A stretch of DNA of 64,000 bases from Mactra quadrangularis (taxonomy: Eukaryota > Mollusca > Bivalvia > Venerida > Mactridae), in assembly GCA_025267735.1 (NCBI GenBank), contig CM046294.1:34751222-34815221 (forward strand), in the 5' to 3' direction. Of this stretch, positions 1 to 12,900 are shown in pieces. Position 1 is the stretch's first letter. Each line of letters opens with the position of its first letter. The notes below the pieces were generated by a model. That model did not search any database. It was not told where the DNA came from and worked only from the letters and a program-made list of their open reading frames with translations. The translations under genes were made by a program, and so were the position numbers.

Positions 1-682
1 TACTGTTGATGGAAATATGACAGAATTAGAGCTATTTCTGTTAAACTATTTTTTAGCAAACCAAGACTTTACATGAACCTTAAGCGTGTTATAGTTATTT
101 GGCCATTTAATTTGATAAAAAATATCTTATTTCTTAATTTAACCAATGACTAAATGGTCAGTAAAGCATTAGACATTAGTTTGCCCATTTAACGGTTTTT
201 ATTAAAATATAATCCCTTACATATTTGGTCAGCAAAACATTTTCTATTCATTGGGTCAGCTAAACATTTTACCCTCATTTGGTCAGTTAAATACTCTGAC
301 ATTCAAAAATAAATTTAAATCATTTTATTCTGAAATAAATACGTCTTGTCTTATTGTTAAATTCTCTGAAATTAATAAATTTGAAAAATTAGTTTTAATG
401 TAAAATGTTAAATATCGCTATCTCATTTTCTACTTTTAATTAAGTATTTTTTATATTTTTTTTTTCATTTTTTAAAACTATTTATTATTTCTTATTTATA
501 TAATGACATTATTGACTTTGGTAATATATCACAACATCATCATAAAATATACGGTCAGTGTTTTAGGAGGACCCCCTTATTCTCAGCACAAATGTACTTT
601 TGTACCAATCTCAGATTCCGCTGTGAACATGACATAAAAAAGTTCATATTTATCACACATGAAATACGTGTATATGAAAATT
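1..682. other. 5' flanking DNA with a short degenerate repeat
   Basis: No gene is seen here. Between about 155 and 300 a phrase like TTTGGTCAGYAAAACATTT recurs about four times at roughly 30-50 bp spacing, a decayed short tandem repeat. The rest is AT-rich unique-looking sequence with T-runs near 450-470. It is the upstream flank of NADK; no TATA box can be confidently placed. Confidence 0.5.
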
Positions 683-683
683 A

Positions 684-727
684 GGGCGGAGCTAATTTGA
701 GGGCGTGTCCGACTGAAATGGTGCATT
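684..727 (+). promoter_or_regulatory. GC-box-like elements and 5' leader before NADK ATG
   Basis: In a very AT-rich setting, GGGCGG (684-689) and GGGCGTG (701-707) stand out just before the proposed start codon. They match SP1/KLF-type boxes of TATA-less housekeeping promoters. An in-frame TGA at 698-700 closes the reading frame upstream of ATG 728, so translation cannot start further 5' without an upstream spliced exon. The transcription start itself cannot be seen. Confidence 0.35.
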
Positions 728-786
728 ATGACTCTCAATGCAGATACGATAAAGGGGATTGGAGATATAAACAGGGAAATGAATGA
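718..786 (+). other. overlapping upstream ORF (22 codons) at the NADK start
   Basis: An ATG at 718-720 opens a 22-codon frame ending in TGA at 784-786. It starts 10 nt before the proposed NADK ATG and runs past it in another reading frame. If the leader is transcribed as drawn, scanning ribosomes meet this ATG first, which would lower NADK translation. This is inference from position only. Confidence 0.35.
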
Positions 787-942
787 AAAGAAAAACACTG
801 AAAACGGCTCCCGTTTTCTGCAAGTTACAAGCGAACCAGGTATTGACGGAATGAAAAGAAATGAACACAAAACGAAGGAATCAAGAGATCGTCTCAGTTC
901 CTTTGACAACCAGGCTCGGAAAGGAAAACTAAGCAGGTCTAG
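728..942 (+). CDS. NADK: NADK exon 1, N-terminal coding exon (proposed)
   Basis: Codes for a hydrophilic, charged 71-residue N-terminus plus two bases of codon 72. The start is the first ATG after an in-frame TGA (698-700), with A at -3. Donor is AG|GTATGA at 943. The two leftover bases AG join the single leading base A of exon 2 to give Arg, producing a basic [11 protein letters not shown] stretch that resembles human KEFRRTRSLHG. Adding this exon brings total length to 458 aa, near the family norm. Evidence is phase, donor quality, length and local similarity; the rest of the N-terminus is not conserved in the family, so an alternative first exon remains possible. Confidence 0.6.
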
Positions 943-3900
943 GTATGAGAGCTAAGAGTAAGATTAAAAAGATTCGTGTGACTGTCTGTGATCATGTAAT
1001 TTGATGTTCTACAGTGCTTGGTCACTTATATTCGTCAAATGACGTTAACGTCGTGTACATTTTAGGGGAGGACGAGTCTTTTGAAATGCGAAATATACAA
1101 ACGTTTTAACAAAAAGGAAAACTTACTTTACCATAATATTTCGTCATGTGACTCTTCATTGCGAATTACACTCGCCAGACGTCTGGGGATTGATTTGTAC
1201 TGTAGAGGCTCTGTATATATGCTGCCGGGATAGACTGCCAAATGATTTCCAGGTTGTCAAATAGTTCTCTGGGTGTTTTTATTTGGTGAGCACTAGCCTG
1301 AAGCTTTCATTTTAAGAACAACCACACATTTTCAATGATGTTTAAATCTGGCGACTGAGCTGACCAACTCATTGTCTTTATTTTATTAACGGCAATGTAT
1401 CGTTGCACCATATTCGCGTGGTGGATGGGGGCTTTGTCATCCTGAAAAAGGTAGTCATTGGTTGGGAAATGTCTGTGTATAACTGGCTAAAGATGTTCGT
1501 CGAGGACTTGAATGTATTTCTCTCCAGTGATATTCCCGTCCACCTTAGCTAATGTACCAACACCATGAAAACAAATACATCCCCATACTATAACTTTTAC
1601 CAGGCATTGCACGCGTCATTTCACAATGTCTGGTCTCCAACCTTCTTCTGGTCTCCTCCATACATAAACACGGTGATCCTGTCCAAGACAAACTTGACTT
1701 TTATCAGAAAAAATCACATACCTCCAAAGGTTCTCAACAGTCCTCCATCTCTTACCCCCGCACCATTCAACCTGCTTCCTCCTGTTCCCCACTTTGATGA
1801 CAACCTTCTTCTTGTAAACAACTTTTCGATATCCAGCAAACCTAAGTCTTCTTCTAACAGTCCTTGCACTCTTTTTCACATCCCTTGTCTCATTGAATTT
1901 GGCCGTAATCTCTTTTAAAGGAGCCTTTCTGTCACTATTCACAAGCCGTCCCAAAAAACGCTCACCTGATCGTCTATTAAACGCTGTCGTGGTTTCTTTT
2001 AAAATTTTGAACACTACCAGTATGTTTAAACTTCTTTACAATATAATCCATTGTAGATCTAGGTATATCCAATATTTTGCTAATATCACTGATACTTTTC
2101 CCCCTACAATTTTATGATTATTGATTTTATATCAGGGGTCAATTCCGGTCCCTTTCGACCCATGTTTCAGAGAATGTCACTTGCAAGATTGTTAACAAAC
2201 AGACGACATAAATTCCCAGGTTCTTCCATTCCTGGAACTGTGATCTATTTTTAGACAACATGACGTATGCAGGTAGTACTCTCAGTTTGTCAATTATTGG
2301 TTTATAATTGAGTGCCTAATTCGAGTGTTGCGATGACCTAACGTTAATGACGAATATAAGTGGCCAAGTACTGTAGATTATCCTGAAGGCATCTGTTTTC
2401 GACGAGGATCTGACTTTTGTATCGAGTAAACTAAATCTGTTTGATTGTAATGTTCGAAATTGGCCTACGACCTTATTATACAGCGAATGCAAAAGATGTT
2501 GGTGTCATTTGAAAAAGCAAATCAGTGAAATAAAATTATTATTTATGGAGAAACTGGCCTCTGATGGAACTTGGTTGAAAAACTACCATTTTTGAGTAAT
2601 ATACCTTACATGTGTATAGACTATTGTGCTTTTAATTCGGGATCGTGCCGGTCGCCTGTGAATAAAACAACACAGTTTTGCTGTTTTATAAATGTTCTAT
2701 TTATTATTAAAATATCCAAGGACCCTATATAAAATTTATGTTATATAGGGTTCTTGAAATACGATATATCGGATATTGATCATTTTGTATCGGTACGAAT
2801 ATCTTATCATTCTGACCGATATAGAGCCCTATTATATATTGATACATTCTCTGCAGTACTATACTGACCATTTATGTTGTCATAAACTCATAATAGATGT
2901 ATATTTGTCATGAATGTTATACCTTGGTCTTCAACTTGTCTTCAAAACCACACCCACCCTCCTGTTTCTATTGTATTTTTGGTACTTTTAAGAATGTCAC
3001 TTACTGGGCTTACATGGCCCTATTGTAGCTACCCAACTGCTATATTTTATCGAGTTCCTGTCAAAGAGGTATATTTAATAAGCTAGGGGAGCCTGGGAGG
3101 TAACTGTAATTTATTGCAATAATTATAAATCTGACAACATCTCATTCTTTTATAACAGAATCATCTTTTAATTTTCAAAACAAATGTATGGTGCGTTTTT
3201 ATCTAATCCTACACTTGAATACTTTTTCTAGATAGGAAATGCCGGGAGGATGCAACATATATTTTTTAGCCAATGAAAAGATGCTAAATACTTCACCGCA
3301 TTTTATCACTTCCTGAATCATTCAGATGCGCAGAGCAGTTCAAAATTCAATAGAATTGAATTGAAAAAATCCATACTGTACAGAAACATATTCCAGTTAC
3401 CGTAAAGTTAGCATTTCGAGCAGGCCCTTTGGGCCCGCTCTTTGAGCTTGCTATCAATATTTCAAAATGCATATTGATTATTGATCGGAAAAATATTGAC
3501 GATACATTGATGTTGTTGGAATCGATGACAACTCTATTTAAGATGATCTTGCTTTAGCTGACAAGAGTTACCTAACTTTGTTTTAGCTGATCTTGCTTTA
3601 GCTGACAAGAGTTACCTAACTTTGTTTTAGCTGATCTTGCTTTAGCTGACAAGAGTTACCTGACTTTGTTTTAGCTGATCTTGCTTTAGCTGATAAGAGT
3701 TACCTAACTTTGTTTTAGCTGAACTTGCTTTAGCTGACAAGAGTTACCTAACTTTGTTTTAGCTGATCTTGCTTTAGCTGACAAGAGTTACCTGACTTTG
3801 TTTTAGCTGATCTTGCTTTAGCTGACAAGAGTTACCTAACTTTGTTTTAGCTGATCTTGCTTTAGCTGACAAGAGTTACCTAACTTTGTTTTAGCTGATC

Positions 3901-6900
3901 TTTCTTTAGCTGATCTTGCTTTAGCTGACAAGAGTTACCTGACTTTGTTTTAGCTGATCTTTCTTTAGCTGATCTTGCTTTAGCTGACAAGAGTTACCTG
4001 ACTTTGTTTTAGCTGATCTTTCTTTAGCTGATCTTGCTTTAGCTGACAAGAGTTACCTAACTTTGTTTTAGCTGATCTTGCTTTAGCTGACAAGAGTTAC
4101 CTAACTTTGTTTTAGCTGATCTTGCTTTAGCTGACAAGAGTTACCTGACTTTGTTTTAGCTGATCTTTCTTTAGCTGATCTTGCTTTAGCTGACAAGAGT
4201 TACCTAACTTTGTTTTAGCTGATCTTGCTTTAGCTGACAAGAGTTACCTAACTTTGTTTTAGCTGATCTTGCTTTAGCTGACAAGAGTTACCTAACTTTG
4301 TTTTAGCTGATCTTGCTTTAGCTGACAAGAGTTACCTAACTTTGTTTTAGCTGATCTTGCTTTAGCTGACAAGAGTTACCTGACTTTGTTTTAGCTGATC
4401 TGATAAAATGGCTGTATGGTTTTATGCAGACTGTGTTTTTGACATAGACTGTAATGCCAATTCTCTGATTATGTGTTAAAAATAATTATATATTTTTTAA
4501 CATTTTTGTCACTGTTGTTCATTTATAAACTGTAACTTTGTTTCAGAAGAGCCAGATCATTGTATGGTGTTAGTCCAAACTGTAAGTTTGGTCCTAAAGG
4601 AAGCCTACTAGACAGTTCAAACTGTGTCTTGTAAGTAGAAATTAACTTATAAAAACATTTCTCTTTTATTTACAAATTACATTGCAATGAACAATGTTGA
4701 CCTCATCATCGACACATTTGTTTAACTATGATCTTTAGATGTTTATACTCAGGTGTGTAAGGGACAAAATATGGTCGAATTGTGCAAATTGTGATAAAAG
4801 CACCAAACTTTCAGGAAATCAACTTTAAGGTGTGAACTTCAGAAAAAAGCCAGGAGACAACCATGAGAGGCCCTGTGAACAAAAATATGGGGCCCTAAAG
4901 GGGGTTATCCGTAACAATTGATATTATTGCATAGTACTGTGTAAAAATCCTTAATTTATATATCAACTAAATGTGTTAAATTTCTTTTGCTCAAGATGAG
5001 AACAAATATGTCAGTTGATGTTTTTGAACATTTAACATGATAACTATAATCGTTATTGAGGCCCCAAAAAGGGATTTTATGGTCAACAAATAGTAAAAGA
5101 CCACTAACAACCAGTACAGTTTTTATTTTTATGTTTTCACATTTTTAAAGCATTTTGAATGGGTAATTTTGTGTGGCTAGATGTGGTGTCTTTTCATTTA
5201 AATAAATTGCAAAACCAAGTATGATCAAAAGAGGCCAAAACAAGGGGAAACTTATGAAAAAATATTGAATATCTAATTTGCTGTACTGATTACATAGAAT
5301 TCAGGAATTGTATCAGTAACATTTAATCTATTATGCACAGTTCATATAACATAATGATGAAACTTTTTTTATTCTTCATATCATTTTGAGTGATGCACCT
5401 CAGAAAACCCCAAGGAGACAACCATGAGAGGCCCTACTAACAAAATTGTGGGGCTATGAAAGGGGTCACCCATTACAAGTATAAGCAGTGCATAGTTTAG
5501 TGTTAATATTTATCTATCAAATAAATAAGATAAATTTTCTTCACTCATGATGAGTACAATCATGTCAGAAACTTTTTTTTCAAATTTAACATGATACAAT
5601 GAATTGTAATTGAGGTCCAGGTAAGGGTTTTTAAGAAAACAAAACACAAAAAACTATAAATGACCAGCGAAATTACTGTTCTCGTTTTGTTTTAATTTAT
5701 TACTTAAAGTATTTTGAATGGGTAATTTTGTGTGGTTAGCTATCATGTTCTTTTTTTTTTAAATAATTCACAAAACAAAGTATGATCTCATGAGGCCAAA
5801 ACAAGGGGGAATTGATATAAATTTTGAATACGTGTATATAATTTTCTGTATTGGTTATATAGGATTCTAGTGTTAATAGGACTGGAGACAAAGATTTATC
5901 TAAACATCAGTAACATTCATCAAATAAAGCACATTATAATACGATAATTAAGTTTTTATTTGTTTATTTCATTTTGCTTCTTCAAAAAATTAATGAGATC
6001 TATCAAGCATGTTTGTATTAATCTATTGAGAGGCCCCTCTTGGAAAATTTGAATATGAAAAATGAAAAAACCATGTCCAAAAATAAAAACCAAAATCCAA
6101 TCACATTTTAAATCTAATCACTAAGCAAAAGCACCAATTACTTGCAACGATGAACAAAGAGACCCTGCACGGAGAAAATAGAAGTGGTCCCACTTGAGCT
6201 AACGTACTTACAACAGTGAAACATGTATGATACATAACATACATGTACATGTATATTGTTCTGCTATGGAATTAATGGAGTTTAACTTTAGTTTTAGTTA
6301 TATTTGAAATACAGTGTATATATAATGTAATTTATCAACTTGATTTAGGTAAAAATGATAAGGCCTTTAACCTTTTACTGACCAACCCAGTTACTCCTGA
6401 ATCGAATTTTGGCTTCTACTTTCAGACAACCAAGTAAGAAATAAATTGGCCAAGTTGCATTGCTGTCAGTCAATTAATCATGAAAATCGTATATTGAAAT
6501 AGCCCTATCTCTGAGGTGAAAATTTGCCACTTTTTGCACTTATCTTTCCTTGTAAAGGGTTAAAGGAAAATCTACTAAAAGGCCCTTATTTTGATGTTAA
6601 TCAGTTTCGTTTGATTTTTCATCTTTTGCTCTTTTATTATGAACTCAACCACAGTTTCCAAAAACTAATTTTAGCATCTATCAAACTAAGTCATGCATGT
6701 TTTATAATGTAATAATATATGTTGCAAAGGCGATAACAAACAACCATAATTTGATAATATATACCATGTAGTATTACTCAAGTTGGACATACCATGTGAC
6801 AAATGCTAATGACTGAGATTTAAGAAACATATAGACTGGATAAACCACCAGTGTTACTAAGTAACTTCCTTTAGATTTGATATCATGGTACTCAGTAGGG

Positions 6901-9900
6901 AAGAGTAAGCATAAAAAAGTTTCCGACGGATCTTGAACACATGTTCACTATTCTTGCAATTCATATTGTTGATTTCACTGGGGTTATTCATTTTATGGAT
7001 TCTTGACAAGCTTGACGGTCTATGAAAGCTATATAATGTATAACCCGCTTGATAGACAAAGTGACCAGTGTATGGACGTACTCCACATTATCATACTTTT
7101 AATAGAACCATTTATTGTAAACGTATGTTATGTATGAATGTATAAAAGTCGACTGACGATTTAGCTGTGGCAGTGATCATGAAATTTGACTATGACAGAC
7201 ATTTCCATAACAGTATTACAATAAATAAAATTAAAATATTTTAAAACTCGTCTTCAAATGAAGTTATACTCCCGTTTTTATGCTGGGAGATGTAATCCTA
7301 GATGTAATTCTTCTACTAAAGATATTTTTGAGCAATGATAAAACTTGTGAATATTTCTTTTATTTTATAAGGTTTACAAAAATAATTATGTACGGTAAGT
7401 TCGCTTAACATGATTTCACAAAATGCTCTTAATCTCTTTCACTCGCTTTGAGAAAGAAAAGTCTAAGATTGTAACCCATTCAGGGTCAATGTTTATTTCT
7501 TTATGCAAGCCATGTGTCTGCTTTTCTTTAATCTACTCAGCTGTAAAACGGCACCTTTCCTGGTTATGTCATTCCCTTTGCCACATTGACTTCCTACCAA
7601 ATAAAGTGAAAGTTTCGTCAAGTAGATTGATAAATACAGAAAAGTGTACTAGTACCTATGATTAGTGATAATAGCCAGTCAGTGAGCATTTGAAAAGATA
7701 GAATCTAGACTACAAAATGCTATAATTTTTACCATGTTTAGTTGAATAGTCAAATCAATTTTACCAATCTTTATGAATAAATGTCGTGCTTTTGGGGATG
7801 GTTATATTTGATAGATGTATATAAGAAGGGCCTCTTAAATTGTTCTCTCTATAATATCTAATATACTAATTGTTTTATTGTAAGATATTTATCAATGACA
7901 AAGTCTGTTTAAAATTACATGTAGTTTGTACATCAAACACAGTATACAAATGTACATATTTGTTTCATTTTTACTCCGAGCTTCAAGGGTATGATGTCGG
8001 TGTAATGCATAGTCTCTTACAGAACTATTTTATTTTGTTAAATGGTGATATTAGACTTGTATTAAAAAATGATCACCTACTGTTTTAGAACTTGAAATGT
8101 ATCTAAGGCGTGGGTGCCTATAGGATGTTATATTATCAAAACTCTCAATACATAACAGAAATATGATTTTGTTAAATTTAGGACGAAAACAGGTTGTATA
8201 GTCTCTCGTAATACAGGCATAAAACGGTAATAAATATAATAATCATCCATGTTCAATTATGATTAATTGGGTACCGTTTAACCTTACCAAATTGTTATAT
8301 GAACTGTTGAAATGTAACACACTTGTAATGACAGCATAAGTTTCAATAATAAAAAAATGGTTAGACCTTTTTTATAATTATCTAAGCTTCACGTTATGAA
8401 ATTACCCCAGTAAGGGCCTCAACTTTTAGAAATAAGTATTATTATTTAAAATCGTCATTTTGAATGTACGTATCTTAAATAGTAAGTTTATTTATCAGTT
8501 TAAATTGAATAAAGTGTATATTGGCTTACTTGGTATTAATTTATTTCGAGTTCAAACATAAACCCATTCGGGGCCTCATGTGTTTCATACAATGGTACCG
8601 CATGCTGATTCTGGTGTATCTACATAAATTAATTATTGAAGGCTTATTTTGAGAAAGTATGATGTATTTGTATGATTTCAAATAAAATATTTACCATTTA
8701 TTCAATTATATTATTACATTATGCATAATTTAGGGCCTTATGACAAGTTCAAAGCAGATGCCGGGCCTCAACTGCAAATAAAATGACAAAAAGCTATTTT
8801 TGAGTGTACAATATACTTTCTTAGGCATATAAAATCATAATACATATATTTTAATAACCATCTTAATTTTTATGGAGATGATAATTTTAAAACTATGTGC
8901 CTATTTATGTGCCCCTTTCGGGGCCCCATTTAGGCAAGATACAAGGCCCCTCATGATTGTCTCCTGGGCTAATATTGATCAGTATGACTCAAAGTACCTC
9001 CATGCCAAATTTGGTGCTTTTATCACATTTTGCACAATTATTTCACTTACACACCTGAGTATTAATGAAGAACTAATCTTGTCTTATACATGTAGTGCTC
9101 TATTCTTAGTTAATACAACAGTTGTCTTAATACAAAGTTAGTGTAGCTGTGATGTACACTGTGATGTTTATTTAGTATATGTTTGAATTATTTGTGTGTT
9201 ATATGTATTACCTCCATTAGGTCAGTTGGTAGAGCGTCTGACCTGCAAGCAGGAGGTCACAGGTTCAGTTCAGGCCTCTAATCAGAACTTAACTTTTCTT
9301 TCTCTTATTATACCCCCGCTTCGAAGAAGAGGGGGGTATACTGTTTTACCCTTGTTACATTAGTGCAAATAATGTAAGATTACCCCAGGATTTCTAGAGC
9401 TAGAGTGGAACAAACGCTGGGTTAGCTGAAATAACCTGTTTTTTTCCTTTTAATTTTTTAAAAAGTAAGGATGTACATGTATGTGTAAGGACTAAACAAA
9501 TTTTCAGGCTGACTTGCCTTTATATTTGTGATGTAGACTTTGTTTGTTTAGCAATTGATTCAATTTTTCACGAGGGTTTGTGCTTTCCAAAAGGATGAAT
9601 TATTTGCAGACCATGTTAGTTAGAACTTGACCAGAAGTTAAGTGTCTAGAAACAACATAGTTGGGAAGAAAAATTTTTCATTAAGAAGATCATAGTTAGT
9701 GTGACTTTAATTGCTTTAGACTGGCTATGACTAAGTTACTTTATTCTATAACAAACTGGAAAATCTTTATTATGTTACCAGTAGAAGAACACAGGGGATG
9801 TTACTCTTATGTCATAACTTGTTTATAAAGTTATGTTTGTAGGGGCAGACCCAGGATTTTTTTCTAGGGGGGGGGTTCAAACTTTTTCTGGGGGGGGGGT

Positions 9901-12900
9901 CCAAACATTCGAGCCACAACCACATAATACACTGTTTGATGAATAACACAAGATATTGATAATAAAAAACTTCATTGACATTAGATGTATGTAAAACACT
10001 AAGGCCAGCAAAGCTAGCCGGAGAAAATTGCTTCTTGCTACTTAAATCAAAGCACCTATAGCCCTGTCCGGACATGGATTTAACAGGACAACATTTGGTG
10101 GTGTCATAAAAAAAGGACTTGCGGCATCTAATATTTACAAACAAACTGTATAACGAATGATCATGACTCTGACACGTACCATCTGCAGAAAAATGCAAAT
10201 AAACCGATCATGATTTCTTTCACCACAGGTATATGATCTATATTTCGACAGTGGAAAATTGCAGGCATGTCTATTTTTAGCGCATCGGGGATTCAGTTGA
10301 ATGTACGAAAAGAACAGAAACGGCTCAGAGGTTACATAACTTGTTATCAATATTTTAGCAGATGAATGGCGGTTCTTTATGGAAAATGTTAAAACAGAAT
10401 TAACTATGATATTTTCATGTATTTCGTGTTGACAGCGAGACTGCTTGACACTGTCAGATATTGTTAAAGGCTGGACTTCATTTCTTCAATTTACCGGGTG
10501 GTTAGCAATTAAGCCGTTAAGGAGAAATGGGGAGGGATTGACCTATGTGAAAAGAGGTCACCAACAGCTAGATTCTCTATGATTGTAAACAAATTCTTAC
10601 AAATCTTACTACAGTGTTTTCATTGTAAATTCCAGAATGTGTTGCAAAAAGAGTACAAGACTCTAACATACTGCTGATTTTTATCTATGAATCAACAGTC
10701 ATGGGAACTCTCTATGAGGCAGCGAGAAAATAATATTACTGGCTCTGTGAAGTTCACAAACTCTCTTTTGATTGGCTAAGTGAAGGTTATGAACCCCAAA
10801 GCTTCCCCCAACATGTTTCAGTCAAATTTGAATTTTTTGAAATTATTTTCAAAACTTTTCTTTGAAAGTACCATTTCTTGGTAACATTGAAAACTAAAAA
10901 ATTCTAATAGTATAGAAAATGTGTCAAAGAAACAGTATGACAAAATTCATTAAAATCTAATCAATTAATTAATTACAGTTCAAGATTTTCTCTCTCTGGT
11001 TTAACATGTTCACTGCTCAGAGAGTCAAAGAAGTGGCCATTTTCAAGATTCTCTCTCTTTTATAGTTGAAGCCCGGCCTTAAACAAGAGGACATTTTATT
11101 CATGCGTTGGGTTAACCTAAGGCCTAATAAAAAATAGGTTTGTTTCAGGTTTCCCGGCCAAATTTTTTTATTTTATATTTTTTTATTAAACATTATGACC
11201 AAAAGGTCAAAAAAACAGGACAACATGCGAACTGGTTTTTATATGTCCGTCTGTCTGTCCGTCTGTCTGTCCGTCCGTCTTCCTTGTGTGGACAACTCCT
11301 CTCACAATTCTTGGCCAATTTTCTTCAAACTCCCTCTGATGATAAACATTGATGCCTAGTTGTGCGTAAAGTGGAGATAATTCAATTTTTTTCATTCGAC
11401 TTTGAATTACTTCCCCTTTCATATATCTGTATAAGCAATATGTTAATAAAGTCAAAATGGCAAGCAATGAAAAACTTGTCCGGACAATAACTGAACCACC
11501 AATGTACCTAGGTTCACCAAATTTTATGTGAGGGTAGCCCTTGTGTCAAGGATATGCCCTATTGGTTTTGGGGCTCCTGGGTCAATGGTCAAGGTCACAG
11601 GGGCATCATATTGAAAAACCTTGTCCGCACAATAACTCCTCAACGACTGTACCTAGGTTCACAAAATTTTATGTGAAGGTAGCCTTTGTGTCAAGGATGT
11701 TCCCTTCAGGTTTTGGGGCCCCAGGTTCAAAGGTCAAGGTCACAGAGGCATCATATGGAAAAACTTTGTCCGGACAATAACTGAACCACCAATGTATCTA
11801 GGTTCACCAAATTTTATGTGAGAGTAGCCCATGTGTCAAGGATATGCCTTATTGGTTTTGGGGCCCCTGGGTCAAAGGTCAAGGTCACAGGGGCATCATA
11901 TTGAAAAACATTGTCCGGGTAATAACTCAATAATGACTGTACTTAGGTTTACCAAATTTCATGTGAGAGTAGCCCATGTGTCAAGGATGTGCCTTATCAG
12001 TTTTGGGGAAACAGGGTCAAGTTTAAACCTTTGACCAGAAGATATCAAATTACAAAGCAGTGACTTAAAATGTTCAATCAATATCTTAATAAAGTCAAAA
12101 TGGCAAACAATGAAAAACTTGTCCAGACAATAACTGAACCACCAATGTACCTAGGTTCACCAAATTTTATGTGAGAGTAGCCCATGTGTCAAGGATATGC
12201 CTTAATGGTTTTGGGGTCCCTGGGTCAAAGGTCAAGGTCACAGGGGCATCATATCGAAAAACATTGTCCGGGTAATAATTAAATAATGATTGTACTTAGG
12301 TTTACCAAATTTCATGTGAGAGTAGCCCATGTGTCAAGGATGTGCCTTATCAGTTTTGGGGAAACAGGGTCAAGTTTAAACCTTTGACCAGAAGATATCA
12401 AATTACCAAGCAGTGACTTAAAATGTTCAATCAATATCTTAATAAAGTCAAAATGGCAAACAATGAAAAACTTGTCCAGACAATAACTGAACCACCAATG
12501 TACCTAGGTTCACCAAATTTTATGTGAGAGTAGCCCATGTGTCAAGGATAGGCCCTATTGATTTTGGGGCCCCTGGATCTAAGGTCAAGGACACAGGGGC
12601 ATCATATTGAAAAACCTTGTCCGGACAATGACTCAACAAGGAATGTACCTAGGTTCACAAAATTTTATGTGAAGGTAGCCCTTGTGTCAAGGATGTGCCC
12701 TAAAGGTTTTGGGGCCCCAGGTTCAAAGGTCAAGGTCACAGAGGCATCATATGGAAAAACATTGTCCGAGTAATAACTCAACAATAGCTGTACCTAGGTT
12801 CACCAAATTTCATGTGAGAGTAGCCCATGTGTCAAGGATATGCCTTATCAGTTTTGGGGAAACAGGGTCAAATTTTAACCTTCAACCAGAAGATATCAAA

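Noticed and set aside
583..909. 108-codon minus-strand frame opposite NADK exon 1
   Set aside because: Shadow of the exon on the other strand; composition (Phe/Ser/Ile-rich) is the complement of the coding strand.
3545..4396. CRISPR-like regular repeats
   Set aside because: Units are contiguous with no variable spacers, in eukaryotic DNA; a minisatellite. The same reasoning applies to 40462-41372.
9221..9293. tRNA gene (UGC anticodon?)
   Set aside because: Acceptor and T stems do not pair; more likely a decayed tRNA or SINE head.
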